From Zoroaster sp. YZ-2022 (taxonomy: Eukaryota > Echinodermata > Asteroidea > Forcipulatida > Zoroasteridae): a DNA stretch of 64,000 bases. Location of the stretch: NCBI GenBank assembly GCA_029582265.1, contig CM055817.1, positions 26,592,258 to 26,656,257 of the forward strand. Direction: 5' to 3'. Every line of letters begins with the position of its first letter. The stretch's first letter is position 1. Shown here one piece after another: positions 1-10,976 of this stretch. The notes beneath the pieces are model-generated. The model worked only from the letters and a program-made list of their open reading frames with translations. It made no database searches and had not been told where the DNA came from. A program made the translations under genes and the position numbers.

Positions 1-30
1 GGTGGTGGTGGTGGTGGTGGTGGTGGTGGT
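1..30. repeat. (GGT)n microsatellite
   Basis: Ten uninterrupted GGT units at the left edge of the window; the tract may continue outside. Confidence 0.95.
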
Positions 31-98
31 TTATTAAAACAATGCATTTGTAGCCCTGAGTCTAAATTGCTACAATGTTTACAATTTAAAAGCATTAG

Positions 99-187
99 GA
101 GATAAAAAAAAGTCATTCGCGAAATGATTACATTTATTTGATATCACCACCAACTTTCCACAAATAAAGCTGTGATTATTTATGCTT
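99..187 (+). repeat. Remnant of family intron 5, inverted
   Basis: This stretch is the reverse complement of intron 5 of copies B (about 11965-12045) and C (about 15775-15860), sharing the words around the tail of the B and C introns almost base for base. It implies a decayed plus-strand family copy at or left of the window edge. No exon of that copy is visible between 187 and 480. Confidence 0.7.
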
Positions 188-479
188 GTATTTATTCGAA
201 TTCGACGTTGAAATTGACTTTTTGACAAACAAAAAATTCCTGTATGGAATTTTACAGACTCATTTACCGTAAGAAAATAGTGACGTCATGTTTCAAATAT
301 CGCTCTGAAAGGCATCAAATAAAATGATATGTTACACTACTTTAAAGTGAAGTTAGAGACTTGTAATTTTTATCACACTTTAATAAGGACTCTATCTATT
401 GGAAAATGAGTGCATCACAAAACTGAATTTGACCTTAGAGTGCCTCTTTAACGAAGTGAGACTCTTGTATTCTCTGCTG

Positions 480-2490
480 CGCTGTACGCATCAAGTTAGC
501 TTTTGGATAATAACGGGTTATTTGTGTTATCAGGTTGTTACCAATGTTGTACTTGTTTCCCTTTTACAGTAAAAGGGTATAAGTAATATCGATATTTCTT
601 GCTGTAAATAGTATTTTAAGTGTAAGTGCAAAACTAAATATAATAAACTTGAATCAATTAGTTAAATTAGTTGTGGAGTTTCCCATATGTTTTACATGTT
701 GCCCTATGACAAACAACAAACGTGTGTATAGCTAGGTGAAAAATAATATAACTTGACAATTCAACACATTTAATTAGAATTACAATATATACACTGTCAA
801 AGCTAAGGTGTTAACAACTACACCGCTGGTGTTAATAATGGGCAAGTCGCCTAAATTAAACACCGTGGAAGAATAAACTTGAGTCATCTGGTGTTATTTT
901 AACACTTTCTTGTTGGCAGGATACTCTCTGTTTGCAATATTAAATGGCAGAAATAACAGTAGTATTCTACAGTGTATGTTCATTTGAACCTCTAGTTTAA
1001 TTAATTATGAAGACAAAATGTTAACTAAAATGTGAAATTTTAATCACAATACGTGTTCACGTGCTTGAGAAAAAACAATAAAAAACTGTTACATGTTTTA
1101 CCAAAAATTGATTAATGGTAGCTTTTGTAAATTCAACATATCAAATTCAGTTTTTTCTAAGATGAAAGCACTTGAGACAAAAACAATTTTCAGAATGAAT
1201 GGTAGGTGTACTAACTAAACACCAAGTAAGCTTTTAGATAATAGTTCGTTGATTTGATAATCTGGTAATAGCAAATGCAGTAGCGTCTGTTTTGTTGGAC
1301 TTTAAAACCGTAAATGTATTGGATTTATTGAGGTGATGCTTGTGTTGTGTTTAGCGAAAATGGTTTGGGTGTTTTTCAGTCCATGTAGTATACCAGTCTT
1401 TCGTAAAACAGTTTATTTTAGAACAAATCAGACATTGTATAATAATAGGAGTTTGCTCACCAATAAATAATGTTAAAACCTCCATTCTAAAGAAATGATT
1501 TTTAAGAGTAAAAAAAGTCGAGACAAAACATGGTTACAATTTGATACAAACTAATTTGATTTCATAATAATAGCTATGTAAACATTAACAGTCATGTACG
1601 AATTAGGTGTTCTGTTTAAATAAATACATCACATATATGAATGTATTCAGTGTTTCAGTTTATCGTGAAGAGATATTTTATAATGCTTTCTTAATTAACA
1701 AGCAGTACTTTAGAATGGATTTCATATTGAAATAAATACATTATGAATGTTTTAAATATTTTACCATCGATCGATATATAGAGATATAGATTGCACAAAG
1801 CTTTGAGATCGTAGATCAATTATTGGACAAACAATAAAACAATTCATTTAGCTCCAAATCGAATAGCAAACATTAGATGTTTGACAACCGACAGTGGTGT
1901 ATGTCAACTAATGTATGAGTTGCTACGTAATGTATTTTACACTTTGTAACGTTACCTTCTTTATTTCATTTTGAAATTAATAGCATTGTTCGCTTTAAGT
2001 CTAATTTAGCAAACATTAGTGTGTAAGAAACTACATTTACACTTTCCGATAAGTGCTATTTGTATAAGTAAGACTGAACATACATTCCATACCTATATTG
2101 TATTGCTCCTTATACATACGTAAACACTGATCAATTGGTTATTGGTACCTGGAAACAGTAATATAACAACTTAAAATACTGTCAATGAAGGCTAAAGAAT
2201 TGCATTTCATAGGTCCGTTTAAAATTACATCATGTTTTTCAATTAGAGTTATTGCTTGTTTTTCTTGAGAATGCTAAAATTAAATTGTATGAGGAAATAG
2301 TCAAACAGTTACCCTATGTAATGTTATTTCAGTGAAATAAGGCGTACAGTTGGTTTGTATTCAACTTAGTGCATATAATTTGAAACCTTTAGATACCCCA
2401 TATTGGTCATCATTTCTGTCAACGTGAATGTATGTATGCAGTTATCAACAATGAATTAAGTGTTTACGTAATGGATGGCAATATTATTCG
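480..2490 (-). repeat. Spacer block R, copy 1 (left arm of inverted duplication)
   Basis: About 2 kb that reads as the reverse complement of 7998-10180 with only scattered substitutions and small indels; for example 541-660 mirrors 10005-10140 and 2340-2490 mirrors 7990-8160. The same block occurs in direct orientation at 27.8-29.5 and 40.5-42.4 kb, where it lies 3' of genes D and E. I see no coding region in it. It appears to be the intergenic part of a duplication unit. Confidence 0.85.
788..977. mobile_element. Candidate small MITE inside block R
   Basis: A roughly 190-bp segment starts with TACACTGT-like sequence and ends with its complement, and contains paired words such as GGTGTTAA and TTAACACC. 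Equivalent segments are at 9653-9842 and, partly tandemly repeated, at 41400-42100. It travels with block R, so its independent mobility is unproven. Confidence 0.4.
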
Positions 2491-2492
2491 CC

Positions 2493-2670
2493 AATGTTGA
2501 TTAAATTAGACTTAAAGCGATTAATGTTATTAATTTCAAATTGAAATAAAGAGGGTGACAAAGTCAACTGTGTAAAATGTCACTGGTACATAAAGTACCT
2601 ACGAAAATGCTCTGACACAATGCTCTGACAGATAATTGTTTTTATTAAACAATTGTCTAGATATCAAATC
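2493..2670 (+). repeat. Inner inverted repeat, left arm
   Basis: Matches the reverse complement of 5565-5725, including the words around the doubled GCTCTGACA motif, and also the direct sequence at 8510-8650. Together with block R1/R2 it makes a nested inverted arrangement around copy A. Confidence 0.75.
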
Positions 2671-2952
2671 ACCGTCTCAAAGCAATCTAACCCTGGTCTT
2701 ACAATACAATACATAACAATTTACATTATTAATATACATTATTTAACACACACAACTGTTGGTTAATATCAAACATCTATAAAATAAAATGACATTTAAC
2801 ACTGTTTTGAAAATGAGTGCAGCACAAAATGATTTTGACCTGAGAGTCCCTCTTTAATTATGTCTGTATTTGTAAATAACCATGGAAAAAACACATTATT
2901 ATATACATTATGATAAAAGCTGTATTAAAACTTAAACTGTTCTCTCATAAAG

Positions 2953-4042
2953 GTGGCAATTTGACAGTAGCAACAATGTCGCTCACGCTGCATGGGGAGC
3001 TTTCCACGATCAAATAGCGGTGCAGATACTATTTGGAAATGTTTGGAACCCTACAAATGTCAGTGGTGGGTATGGGTTAAATTATAATCGATTACTGGGT
3101 TTCATCAAACTGTGTGTATGACTGTATCTGTCAGGTTGATATCAAGCTGCACGCAGACTGCCACATGCATAATCATAGCCATTATATGGAGAACGTTTCT
3201 TCCCCGTTTTTTTCCGTTTTCAGAGCAGAAAAACAAAAACTGTATTCCAGTGTAGTATATAATACATCCCATCATCCTATTTTATATATGCCAAATGTTT
3301 GCATTGACACTGAAAACTCTTATAATTCGAGTGTTTTTATTTTATTTATGAAACAACCACTAATTCAAACATGTAACTTCAAAGAGAAAAATAAAGACAT
3401 ATTTGTGGCGGGGGTGGGGTGGGCTGTGGTAGCACGTAGGAACATGTGTATTGACCCAGTCACCCCCTTTACATATGACAATGAAGAAACGCACTTTAGT
3501 TTGTGCATTGTTTTTATTTTCATTTACTTATTTATTTTTTCAGGACCGAGTCCTTTAAGAGATCAAAACTCATTCCAATACCGCGAAGAACACGGTGTGA
3601 TGTCTCTTCAGTTGGATGATGATAACTGCGAATTGTATACGTCACTTAGTCTCGGACACAACATGTGTTCCATTGGCCATTATGGTGAAGAATATGTATT
3701 TGGGGTTGATCTTCTGTTTGATCCGGGAAGCTATGCACCATCACCGAGCAATGGATTGTACATATACTTCAGAGGTATGTTTCAGTTCTTCGTTTCAATC
3801 AAAAGAGCTTCACGTAGTGACAGTTCAAATCATACAGAGACAGGACAAATAAAGATAAACATTTAAATATCATTTACAATCTATGACGTCACAAAACATT
3901 ATTTATTAACCATGTTTCCGATCAATTTGAGAATTTTTTTTCAGTGCAATTCTACATTTATGAGCATTTCTTAAAAAGGAGTTGTTTATTTTCTCTCTCT
4001 CTCTTTCTCTCATATTGTTTTTTAGATGATGAGTATGCCTAA
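2953..4042 (+). pseudogene. Family copy A: exons 6-8 only
   Basis: Three exons of the secreted-protein family are recognised on the plus strand: exon 6 at 2953-3065 (113 nt), exon 7 at 3544-3774 (231 nt) and the micro-exon at 4026-4042. All keep AG acceptors, GT donors, phases (2, 1, 1) and lengths seen in the other copies. Exon 6 reads WQFDSSNNVAHAAWGAFHD; exon 7 carries the conserved FGVDLLFD and ends YIYFR. The terminal exon reads DDEYA-stop, two codons longer than the DDE-stop of other copies because the usual stop codon is changed to a Tyr codon. Exons 1-5 are not found upstream; block R1 is there instead, so this is a 3' fragment or a gene broken by the inverted duplication. Confidence 0.8.
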
Positions 4043-4384
4043 TATGTCAACATCGGGCGTTTTATGCGTATCACTGTATGATGCTGTACACTATTGTCCA
4101 TGATGCAACACACGTGAAAACATAAGTGAAAACCGACGTTAATTGTTGTTTGTGTTTGTTTGTTTGTTTGTTTTTTATCATAAAACCGCAAATCGTCATC
4201 GGGCAAGCTTAGTGGTAGAAATAATTTGAAGTCTAACATGTTCAGAAGTATTTTGACTTAATAATAAGTCCACTTTTCCTAATTTGTATGAACTTTTAAT
4301 GAACATTTTTTAAATTTCATAATTTTCATGAAAGAAATTATCATTGTTTTTTATTTCATAAAAATTTGAAAAAGTGGACGTATG

Positions 4385-4500
4385 ATTAAGTCAACTTTTA
4401 AACATGTTGTCTGCACTATTATGCAGAAGGTCGTGGGTTCGAATTCTGTCCAAGTCCTTTTTTGGACCTTTTTGCACAATCAAGAGAGTAAGACACTGCC
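4385..4500 (+). repeat. tRNA-derived SINE remnant
   Basis: Contains a pol III B-box-like word GGTTCGAATTC at about 4436-4446 next to a short self-complementary stretch (TGCACTATTATGCA). No good A box or tRNA fold, so it is a SINE fragment rather than a tRNA gene. Confidence 0.4.
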
Positions 4501-4559
4501 AGCTGAGATACTTTTGACATTTTAGGTTTTGGTAACTAAATTAAATATATGTTTTATTA

Positions 4560-4800
4560 TTATTTTTGTTATCATGTATTTTATTAATTTTTTATTTATT
4601 ATTTTTTTTTCATCGTTTGGTGTTCATTTTTTGGGGGGTATTTATTTTTTGTTTTAATTAATTTATTTAAAAAAGTGTCACTTCATAGTACCGGTGACGA
4701 AACATTAATTTCATTTCTCTAGTGTTCAAGGAATAAAAAATAAATAACATGTAAAAGTTTCATTTACAACAGATGCTCATTTATTTTGTATTTATTTTTT
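4560..4800. other. T-rich low-complexity region
   Basis: Runs of T and TTTA-type words with no coding signal; downstream of copy A. Confidence 0.5.
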
Positions 4801-4984
4801 TATTTGTTTCTTTGAGAAAACGACAAGAATTCATAATTTGTTCAGGATGATTGTAACGTTTTCTAACTTCACATGAAATTAGCTTGTAGATAATAACGGG
4901 CAATTTTTGTTTATGAGTTAACCGATAAGTAAGACTAATTGCGGTGCCACTATGTGAATTTCTCAATTGTATAGTAATTAGTTC

Positions 4985-5400
4985 TGAAAAGAACTAGAGA
5001 TACAACTCGACGTTTCGGTCAGTGTCCTCTGATCGTCTGCAGGAGAATGCCGGACTCTGGGAAATGCTGCTGCTTAAGTACGCTGTTGGAGGATTACGCA
5101 ATGACAGGATGCTGGAGGATTGGTTCGTTGAGGCGTGCAGGCGGGAACTGTTGAGAATAGGATCCCAGAAGTTGGGGGGGGGGGGGGGAGGAGTGTGTGG
5201 TCACTGAACCGAATCAGTTGTTGACAAGCACGGGGAGAAGGAGGAATATAGGAGATCCCTCAGTCTGGGGTGGGTTATGGACTTTGGATATAGAAGATCA
5301 TTCAGTCCGTAGTAGTGGTCGCCAAATATTGCTGATGTAGAAGCGGAGTTAACCGATGTTGTACCGTTTGTGGCTGCCAGTCATGTACGATTAATGACTT
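4985..5400 (-). mobile_element. Penelope-like element family 1, 3' fragment
   Basis: Closely matches 38865-39240, the 3' end of the larger Penelope-like element there. It begins next to the word ACAACTCGACGTTTCGG and runs through the same sequence as far as the GCTGATGTAGAAGC region, interrupted by a 14-base G run at 5176-5189. The element lies on the minus strand and is strongly 5'-truncated. Confidence 0.7.
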
Positions 5401-5564
5401 TCCAATAAATACCCAATATTGAATGATTATTGGACAAACGATAAAAACAGTTTATTTAGCTCTAAACCGAATAGCGAATATTAGATGTTTGATATTAACC
5501 AACAGTTGTGTGTGCTAAATAATGTATATTAATTAGTGATTAGATATCTAGAAATTTGTTAAAA

Positions 5565-5725
5565 ATAACAAATCTGTCAGAGCATTGTGTCAGAGCATTT
5601 TCGTAGGTACTTTATGTACAAGTGACATTTTACACAGTTGACTTCGTCACCCTCTTTATTTCATATTGAAATTAATAACATTAATCGCTTTAAGTCGAAT
5701 TTAGTCAACATTAATTTCTCAGAAA
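5565..5725 (-). repeat. Inner inverted repeat, right arm
   Basis: Reverse complement of 2493-2670; both share the doubled GCTCTGACA word and the block that follows it. Confidence 0.75.
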
Positions 5726-6304
5726 CTATTTATGCACGACATAATTATTTGGTGTTTCTGACATCATTACTGATAGTGCTATTTGTCTTCGAGACTCCTT
5801 TGATATGTAAGACCGAAACATACATTCTGTATGCCTTATAAAAAGTACTATACATACCATTCGGTATGTCCAATACAAAATTAAAAATGACAACACGTGG
5901 ATCTGAAGCGACGTGCGCGGCGACCAGAAGCCTTAAATCTGTTAAATCTCAGCAAAAACCTTTGAGTGTATGATTAATTAAAAGCGTATTATGACGTCTT
6001 TGAATTACTACTTTTGTCTCGTTGTCATTGTGGTATTTTCTTTTTATTTTACAAATGCTATTTAGGGCCACAAACAAATCTTCAAGTAGACTCGCATAGT
6101 CAAACGTTTACTGCTAATATCAGTGTTTTATGATTGTTTTTGTCCCAGTGAAGTTTATCCCAAATGTTGACCCTGTTTGCAAAGCTCTAAGAGACTTAAT
6201 TTTTGCCCTGTAAAAACTGGGGTATTATACTTGGTGTGTCAAATTAAGACTTTTACGGTTTTAAGTGTTCACATTTGTTGATATCCAAAAATTATGAACA
6301 CCAA

Positions 6305-6332
6305 TGTGTGTGTGTGTGTGTGTGTGTGTGTT
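6305..6332. repeat. (TG)n microsatellite
   Basis: Uninterrupted TG dinucleotides, about 14 units. Confidence 0.95.
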
Positions 6333-6515
6333 TCTGCAATGGTGGCAGCAGCATTATGTAGGAACGACTGGTTGTTTGCATGTTACATATTCATCATGAA
6401 TTATTTTCGAGTGTTTTTGTGTATACTTTATGCCCCACTCGATTCAGTTGCAAGCTATGATGTTAAATGGTGTCCCACTAGTTACAGTTGTAAGAGGTTA
6501 CATGTCGTATAATGG

Positions 6516-6945
6516 ATTTCAAGTGTGAGATCGCGGATATTTGTCTCTAACACCATAACCTGAAATACCGCCCTCTCGCCGATCTTAGGTTATAACTAGC
6601 GACCTCAGCCCTGTCCTGAAGATCTGACATCACACTTTGAGCTAGCTGCGCATGAATTTTTCCCGATGCTGAACTTTGACCTAGGTTGGTAGCTAGTAGC
6701 GCGCAAGCCTCGAAGTGTGACGTCAGATCTTCAGCACAATGCGTTAACATATCTAATGAAATCATTTGAGTGGTACGCTTGGAACCTGTCTATATCTTTG
6801 ATAGGATATAGACAGAGTACCAGTCTACCTCAGCGACCTTAACAACATGAGTCGCGAGAGGGCGGTATTTCAGGAAATGATTTTAGGGTCATATGCAAAT
6901 ACAGACAAATAGCCACGATCTCAGACTTGAAATCAACTTTTAAAT
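6516..6945. mobile_element. TIR element (MITE-like), about 430 bp
   Basis: The left end (TTTCAAGTGTGAGATCGCGG and on to ATTTGTCT) is mirrored at the right end (GACAAATAGCCACGATCTCA then GACTTGAAA). A second mirrored word, CCTGAAATACCGCCCTC, follows inside on both sides. A further nested inverted pair, around GAAGATCTGACATCACACTT, lies at 6616-6640 and 6715-6740. No transposase reading frame. Target duplication is not clear, so the superfamily is unassigned. Confidence 0.75.
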
Positions 6946-6959
6946 GTCGACGTTTGAAT

Positions 6960-7990
6960 TGATGTTAATAGTTGATTCGCTTGCTGCTGTTGCTGCTTCT
7001 AGTAAAGAGAAAATACTGGTATATTATTGGTTATTTATAAGATAATATAATGAAAAGGTATACAGATATCAACTATAACTGTCTTAAGTGCTTTTATCCA
7101 TACGTGTAGGTGCTTTTGTAAACATAATGAATACAAATACAATGTTATTCCTAATAAGGCTAACGACGAATTTTAAATGACTACGAATTTGAATTTGCCA
7201 GTAGTCTGTGGACAAGACCGACATTTCTGGTTTAGTTACATGCATTACAAACGTTCACACAGTATCCGCCGCTAGCGGCGCTGGTCACAATTAACCAAAT
7301 TTAAGTTGCGTGTGAACGCCCTCTATCGGTGGACTTGCCAAAGTAGTGTACAGATACGACCCAGTGCCGTTTTGCATGAAAATATCAATGTTCACTGTTT
7401 GTTCAATATAAACGTTAAACACAAGCACTGCATTTAGTTTCCATATCTTTCAAGGTTATGCTAAAAATACAATTGAACAAAGTGTTATGATTAACTTTAT
7501 TTAGAGGATCGAAAATGTGGCTATCATTGTCAACTTTACGAACATTGAGGGCCTCCTTCATTAGCTGAACTCAATGGAAAAGTATGTGCTTCCTTTTATG
7601 CAATTACATTTTCCATAGATTCTTGTGTGCCCACTTTTTTGTTTATATGCCCCCTCTGTGTTCATGAAAACAAACATTCACGCTGACAAAAATATGGAGT
7701 ATAAATGACATTGTGTATATTACATTTTAAGCGCAGTAGGAACCAACGGACCAACATACAGACATTGATGCAATTCAATAACACTTGCAACATACTGGAT
7801 ATCTTATCAGATAGATCGTGACTTAAAACCCCTCCAGAGTATCATGAGACTCTGCTGAAGATTAATGTATAAAATCCATGTCAGACAGGGTTGAAAAGGG
7901 AGATCATATCCTATAATGTATGGCTTATAATTTTTCCTAGTCAAAATTTTGTATCCAGAAAAAAATATTGTTTCAGAAATAATTATGACA
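6960..7990. other. No recognisable feature
   Basis: Non-repetitive AT-rich sequence. I see only a short palindrome (GCCGCTAGCGGC) near 7268 and no open frame with family resemblance. Confidence 0.4.
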
Positions 7991-7997
7991 TCCAGTG

Positions 7998-10180
7998 AAA
8001 ACGTTGGCGAATAATATTGCCATCTATTACGTAAACACTTAATTCATTGTTGAACTGCATACATACATTCACGTTGACAGAAATGATGACCAATATGGGG
8101 GTATATGAAGGTTTCAAATTATATGCACTAAGTTGAATACAAACCAACTGTACGCCTTATTTCACTGAAATAATATTACATAGGAAAACTGTCTGACGAT
8201 TTCCTCATACAATTTAATTTTAGCATTCTCAAGAAAAACAAGCAATAACTCTAATTGCAAAACATGATGTCATTTTAAACGGGCCTATGAAATGCAATTC
8301 CTTAGCCTTCCTTGACAGCATTTTAAGTTCTGTTACTGTTGCCAGGTAGAGCCAGTCTATTAGTAATATCAGAGGATGTTATAACCAATTGATCAGTGTT
8401 TACGTATGTATAAAGAGCAATACAATAGAAGTATGGAATGTATGTTCAGTCTTACATATACAAATAGCACTTATCGGAAAGTGTAAATGTAGTTTCTTAC
8501 ACATTAATGTTTGCTAAATTAGACTTAAAGCGAACAATGCTATTAATTTCAAAATGAAATAAAGAAGGTAACGTTACAAAGTGTAAAATATTACTTGTGT
8601 ATAAAGTAGCTACGAAAATGCTCTGACGGATTAATTGTTATTTTAACAAACACCTAGATATCTCATCACTGTCTCAAAGCAAGCTAAATCTGGTTTTAAA
8701 ATACATTACGTAACAACTTATACATCAGTTGACATACACCACTGTTGGTTGTCAAACATCTAATGTTTGCTATTCGATTTGGAGCTAAATGAATTGTTTT
8801 ATTGTTTGTCCAATAATTGATCAGATCTACGATCTCAAAGTTTTTTGCAATCTAACCACTATATCTCGATCGATGGTGAAATATTTAAAACATTCATAAT
8901 GTATTTATTTCAATATGAAATCCATTCTAAAGTACTGCTTGTTAAGAAAGCATTATAAATTATCTCTTCATGATAAACTGAAACACTGAATACATTCATA
9001 TATGTGATGTATTTATTTAAACAGAACACCTAATTCGTACATGACTGTTAATGTTTACATACGTATTATTATGAAATCAAATTAGTTTGTATCAAATTGT
9101 AACCATGTTTTGTCTCGTCTTTTTTACTCTTAAAAATCACTTCTTTAGAATGGAGGTTTTAACATTATTTATTGGTGAGCAAACTCATATTATTATACAA
9201 TGTCTGATTTGTTCTAAAATAAACTGTTTTACGAAAGACTGGTATACTACATGGACTGAAAAACACTCAAACCATTTTCGCTAAACACAGCACAAGCATC
9301 GCCTCAATAAATGCAATACATTTACGGTTTTAAAGTCCAACAAAACAGACGCTACAGCATTTTGCTATTACCAGATTATCAAATCAACGAACTATTATCT
9401 AAAAGCTTACTTGGTGTTTAGTTAGTACACCTACCATTCATTCTGAAAATTGTTTTTGTCTCAAGTGCTTTCATCTTAGAGAAAACTGAATTTGTTATGT
9501 TGAATTTACAAAAGCTACCATTATGCAATTTTTGGTAAAACATGTAACAGTTTTTCATTGTTTTTTCTCAAACACGTGAACACGTATTGTGATTAAAATT
9601 TCACAGTTTATTTAACATTTTGTCTTCATAATTAAACTAGAGGTTGAAATGAACATACACTACAGAATACTAATGTTATTCCTGCCATTTAACATTGCAA
9701 ACAGAGAGTATCCTGCCAACAAGAAAGTGTTAAAATAACACCAGATGGCACAACTTTATTCTTCCACTGTGTTTATTTTGGGCGACTTGTCCATTATTAA
9801 CACCAGCGGTGTAGTTGTTAAGACATTAGCTTTGACAGTGTACATATTGTAATGCTAAGTAGGCCTAAGTAAATGTGTTGAATTGTCAAGTTATATTATT
9901 TTTAACATGCCGGTTTAATAACTGTATTATACAATACTCACCTAGCTATACACAAGTTTGTTGTTTGTCATGGGGAAAAATGTAAAACATATGGGAAACT
10001 CCATAACTAATTTAACTAATTGATTCAAGTTCATTATAGTTTTGCACTTACACTTAACATACTATTTACAACAAGAAATATTGATATTACTTATACCCTT
10101 TTACTGTAAAAGCGAAAAAAAGTACAACATTGGTAACAACCTGATAACACAAATAACCCGTTATTAAGTGTGTCACTTCG
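7998..10180 (+). repeat. Spacer block R, copy 2 (right arm of inverted duplication)
   Basis: Direct-orientation copy of block R, the mirror image of 480-2490. It lies about 0.8 kb 3' of copy B on the minus strand, the same relative position as R3 to gene D and R4 to gene E. Confidence 0.85.
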
Positions 10181-10970
10181 TTAAGAGTTTGCGTATTGAC
10201 GACCTGATAAAATCATTCAAAAGTTCACTTCCATCTACAAAGTAGCCTTGACCAAGCTGTTGTCGTAGTTCGCACATACCACAGTAACCCCTCAAATAAC
10301 AGGCTAGATCATTCTGTAATCGAGAGTTTATAATTATGTTTCTTTATTTTCCAATCGGATTCCCTATGGAAATTCACCGTGCAAGGATTGTTGATTTGTG
10401 GACGGTTTATTTAAAATGATGGCCAATCACAGGCCCCTAGCTTTGACCGCGTTTGATTCCACACACAATGCATGCACACACATCCTGTACATGTACAGTA
10501 CATGACATTACGGTGAGCAGTTGCTGGGCCAACCAGTGCCGTAACCAAAGACAGTACGCCTTTCTGTTTTAAATTAAAATTAAAAGTGAGCCCCGTCTTG
10601 AATTTTGGCTATTACTACCTGTACAGTGTTCTTGTCATGTACATGTACGTGTACATGTGTATTATGAATCCATGTACACTGTGTGCACATGTGCTAAGTC
10701 GAGTTCGGATAGCTAAGCGGGGCAACATTATGTGACCAGACTGTTCAGATGCGCCTTAGTAAAGGCTATCTACAAGATGAACAGTTTGTAAAATACACGT
10801 TCGAGAGAGAAAATAGACAACTTCCAACGACGTTTTCTTCAAATGTTAATTTTATCCTGTCGTTTACAGTTTACTATGCTGTGTGTTGTATTTGGTGCTG
10901 CAACATGAACATAACTGTATGACATCATACCAGCGACAACCATCACAAACACTCGATGTTGACACATTTA
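10181..10970. other. Intergenic, no gene seen
   Basis: No coding signal. It contains a cluster of CATGTACATGTAC-type palindromic words at 10485-10690. Confidence 0.4.
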
Positions 10971-10976
10971 GCAAGT

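Noticed and set aside
3114..3540. Coding region upstream of copy A exon 7
   Set aside because: The open frame is intron sequence between exons 6 and 7, with homologous non-coding intron in the other copies.
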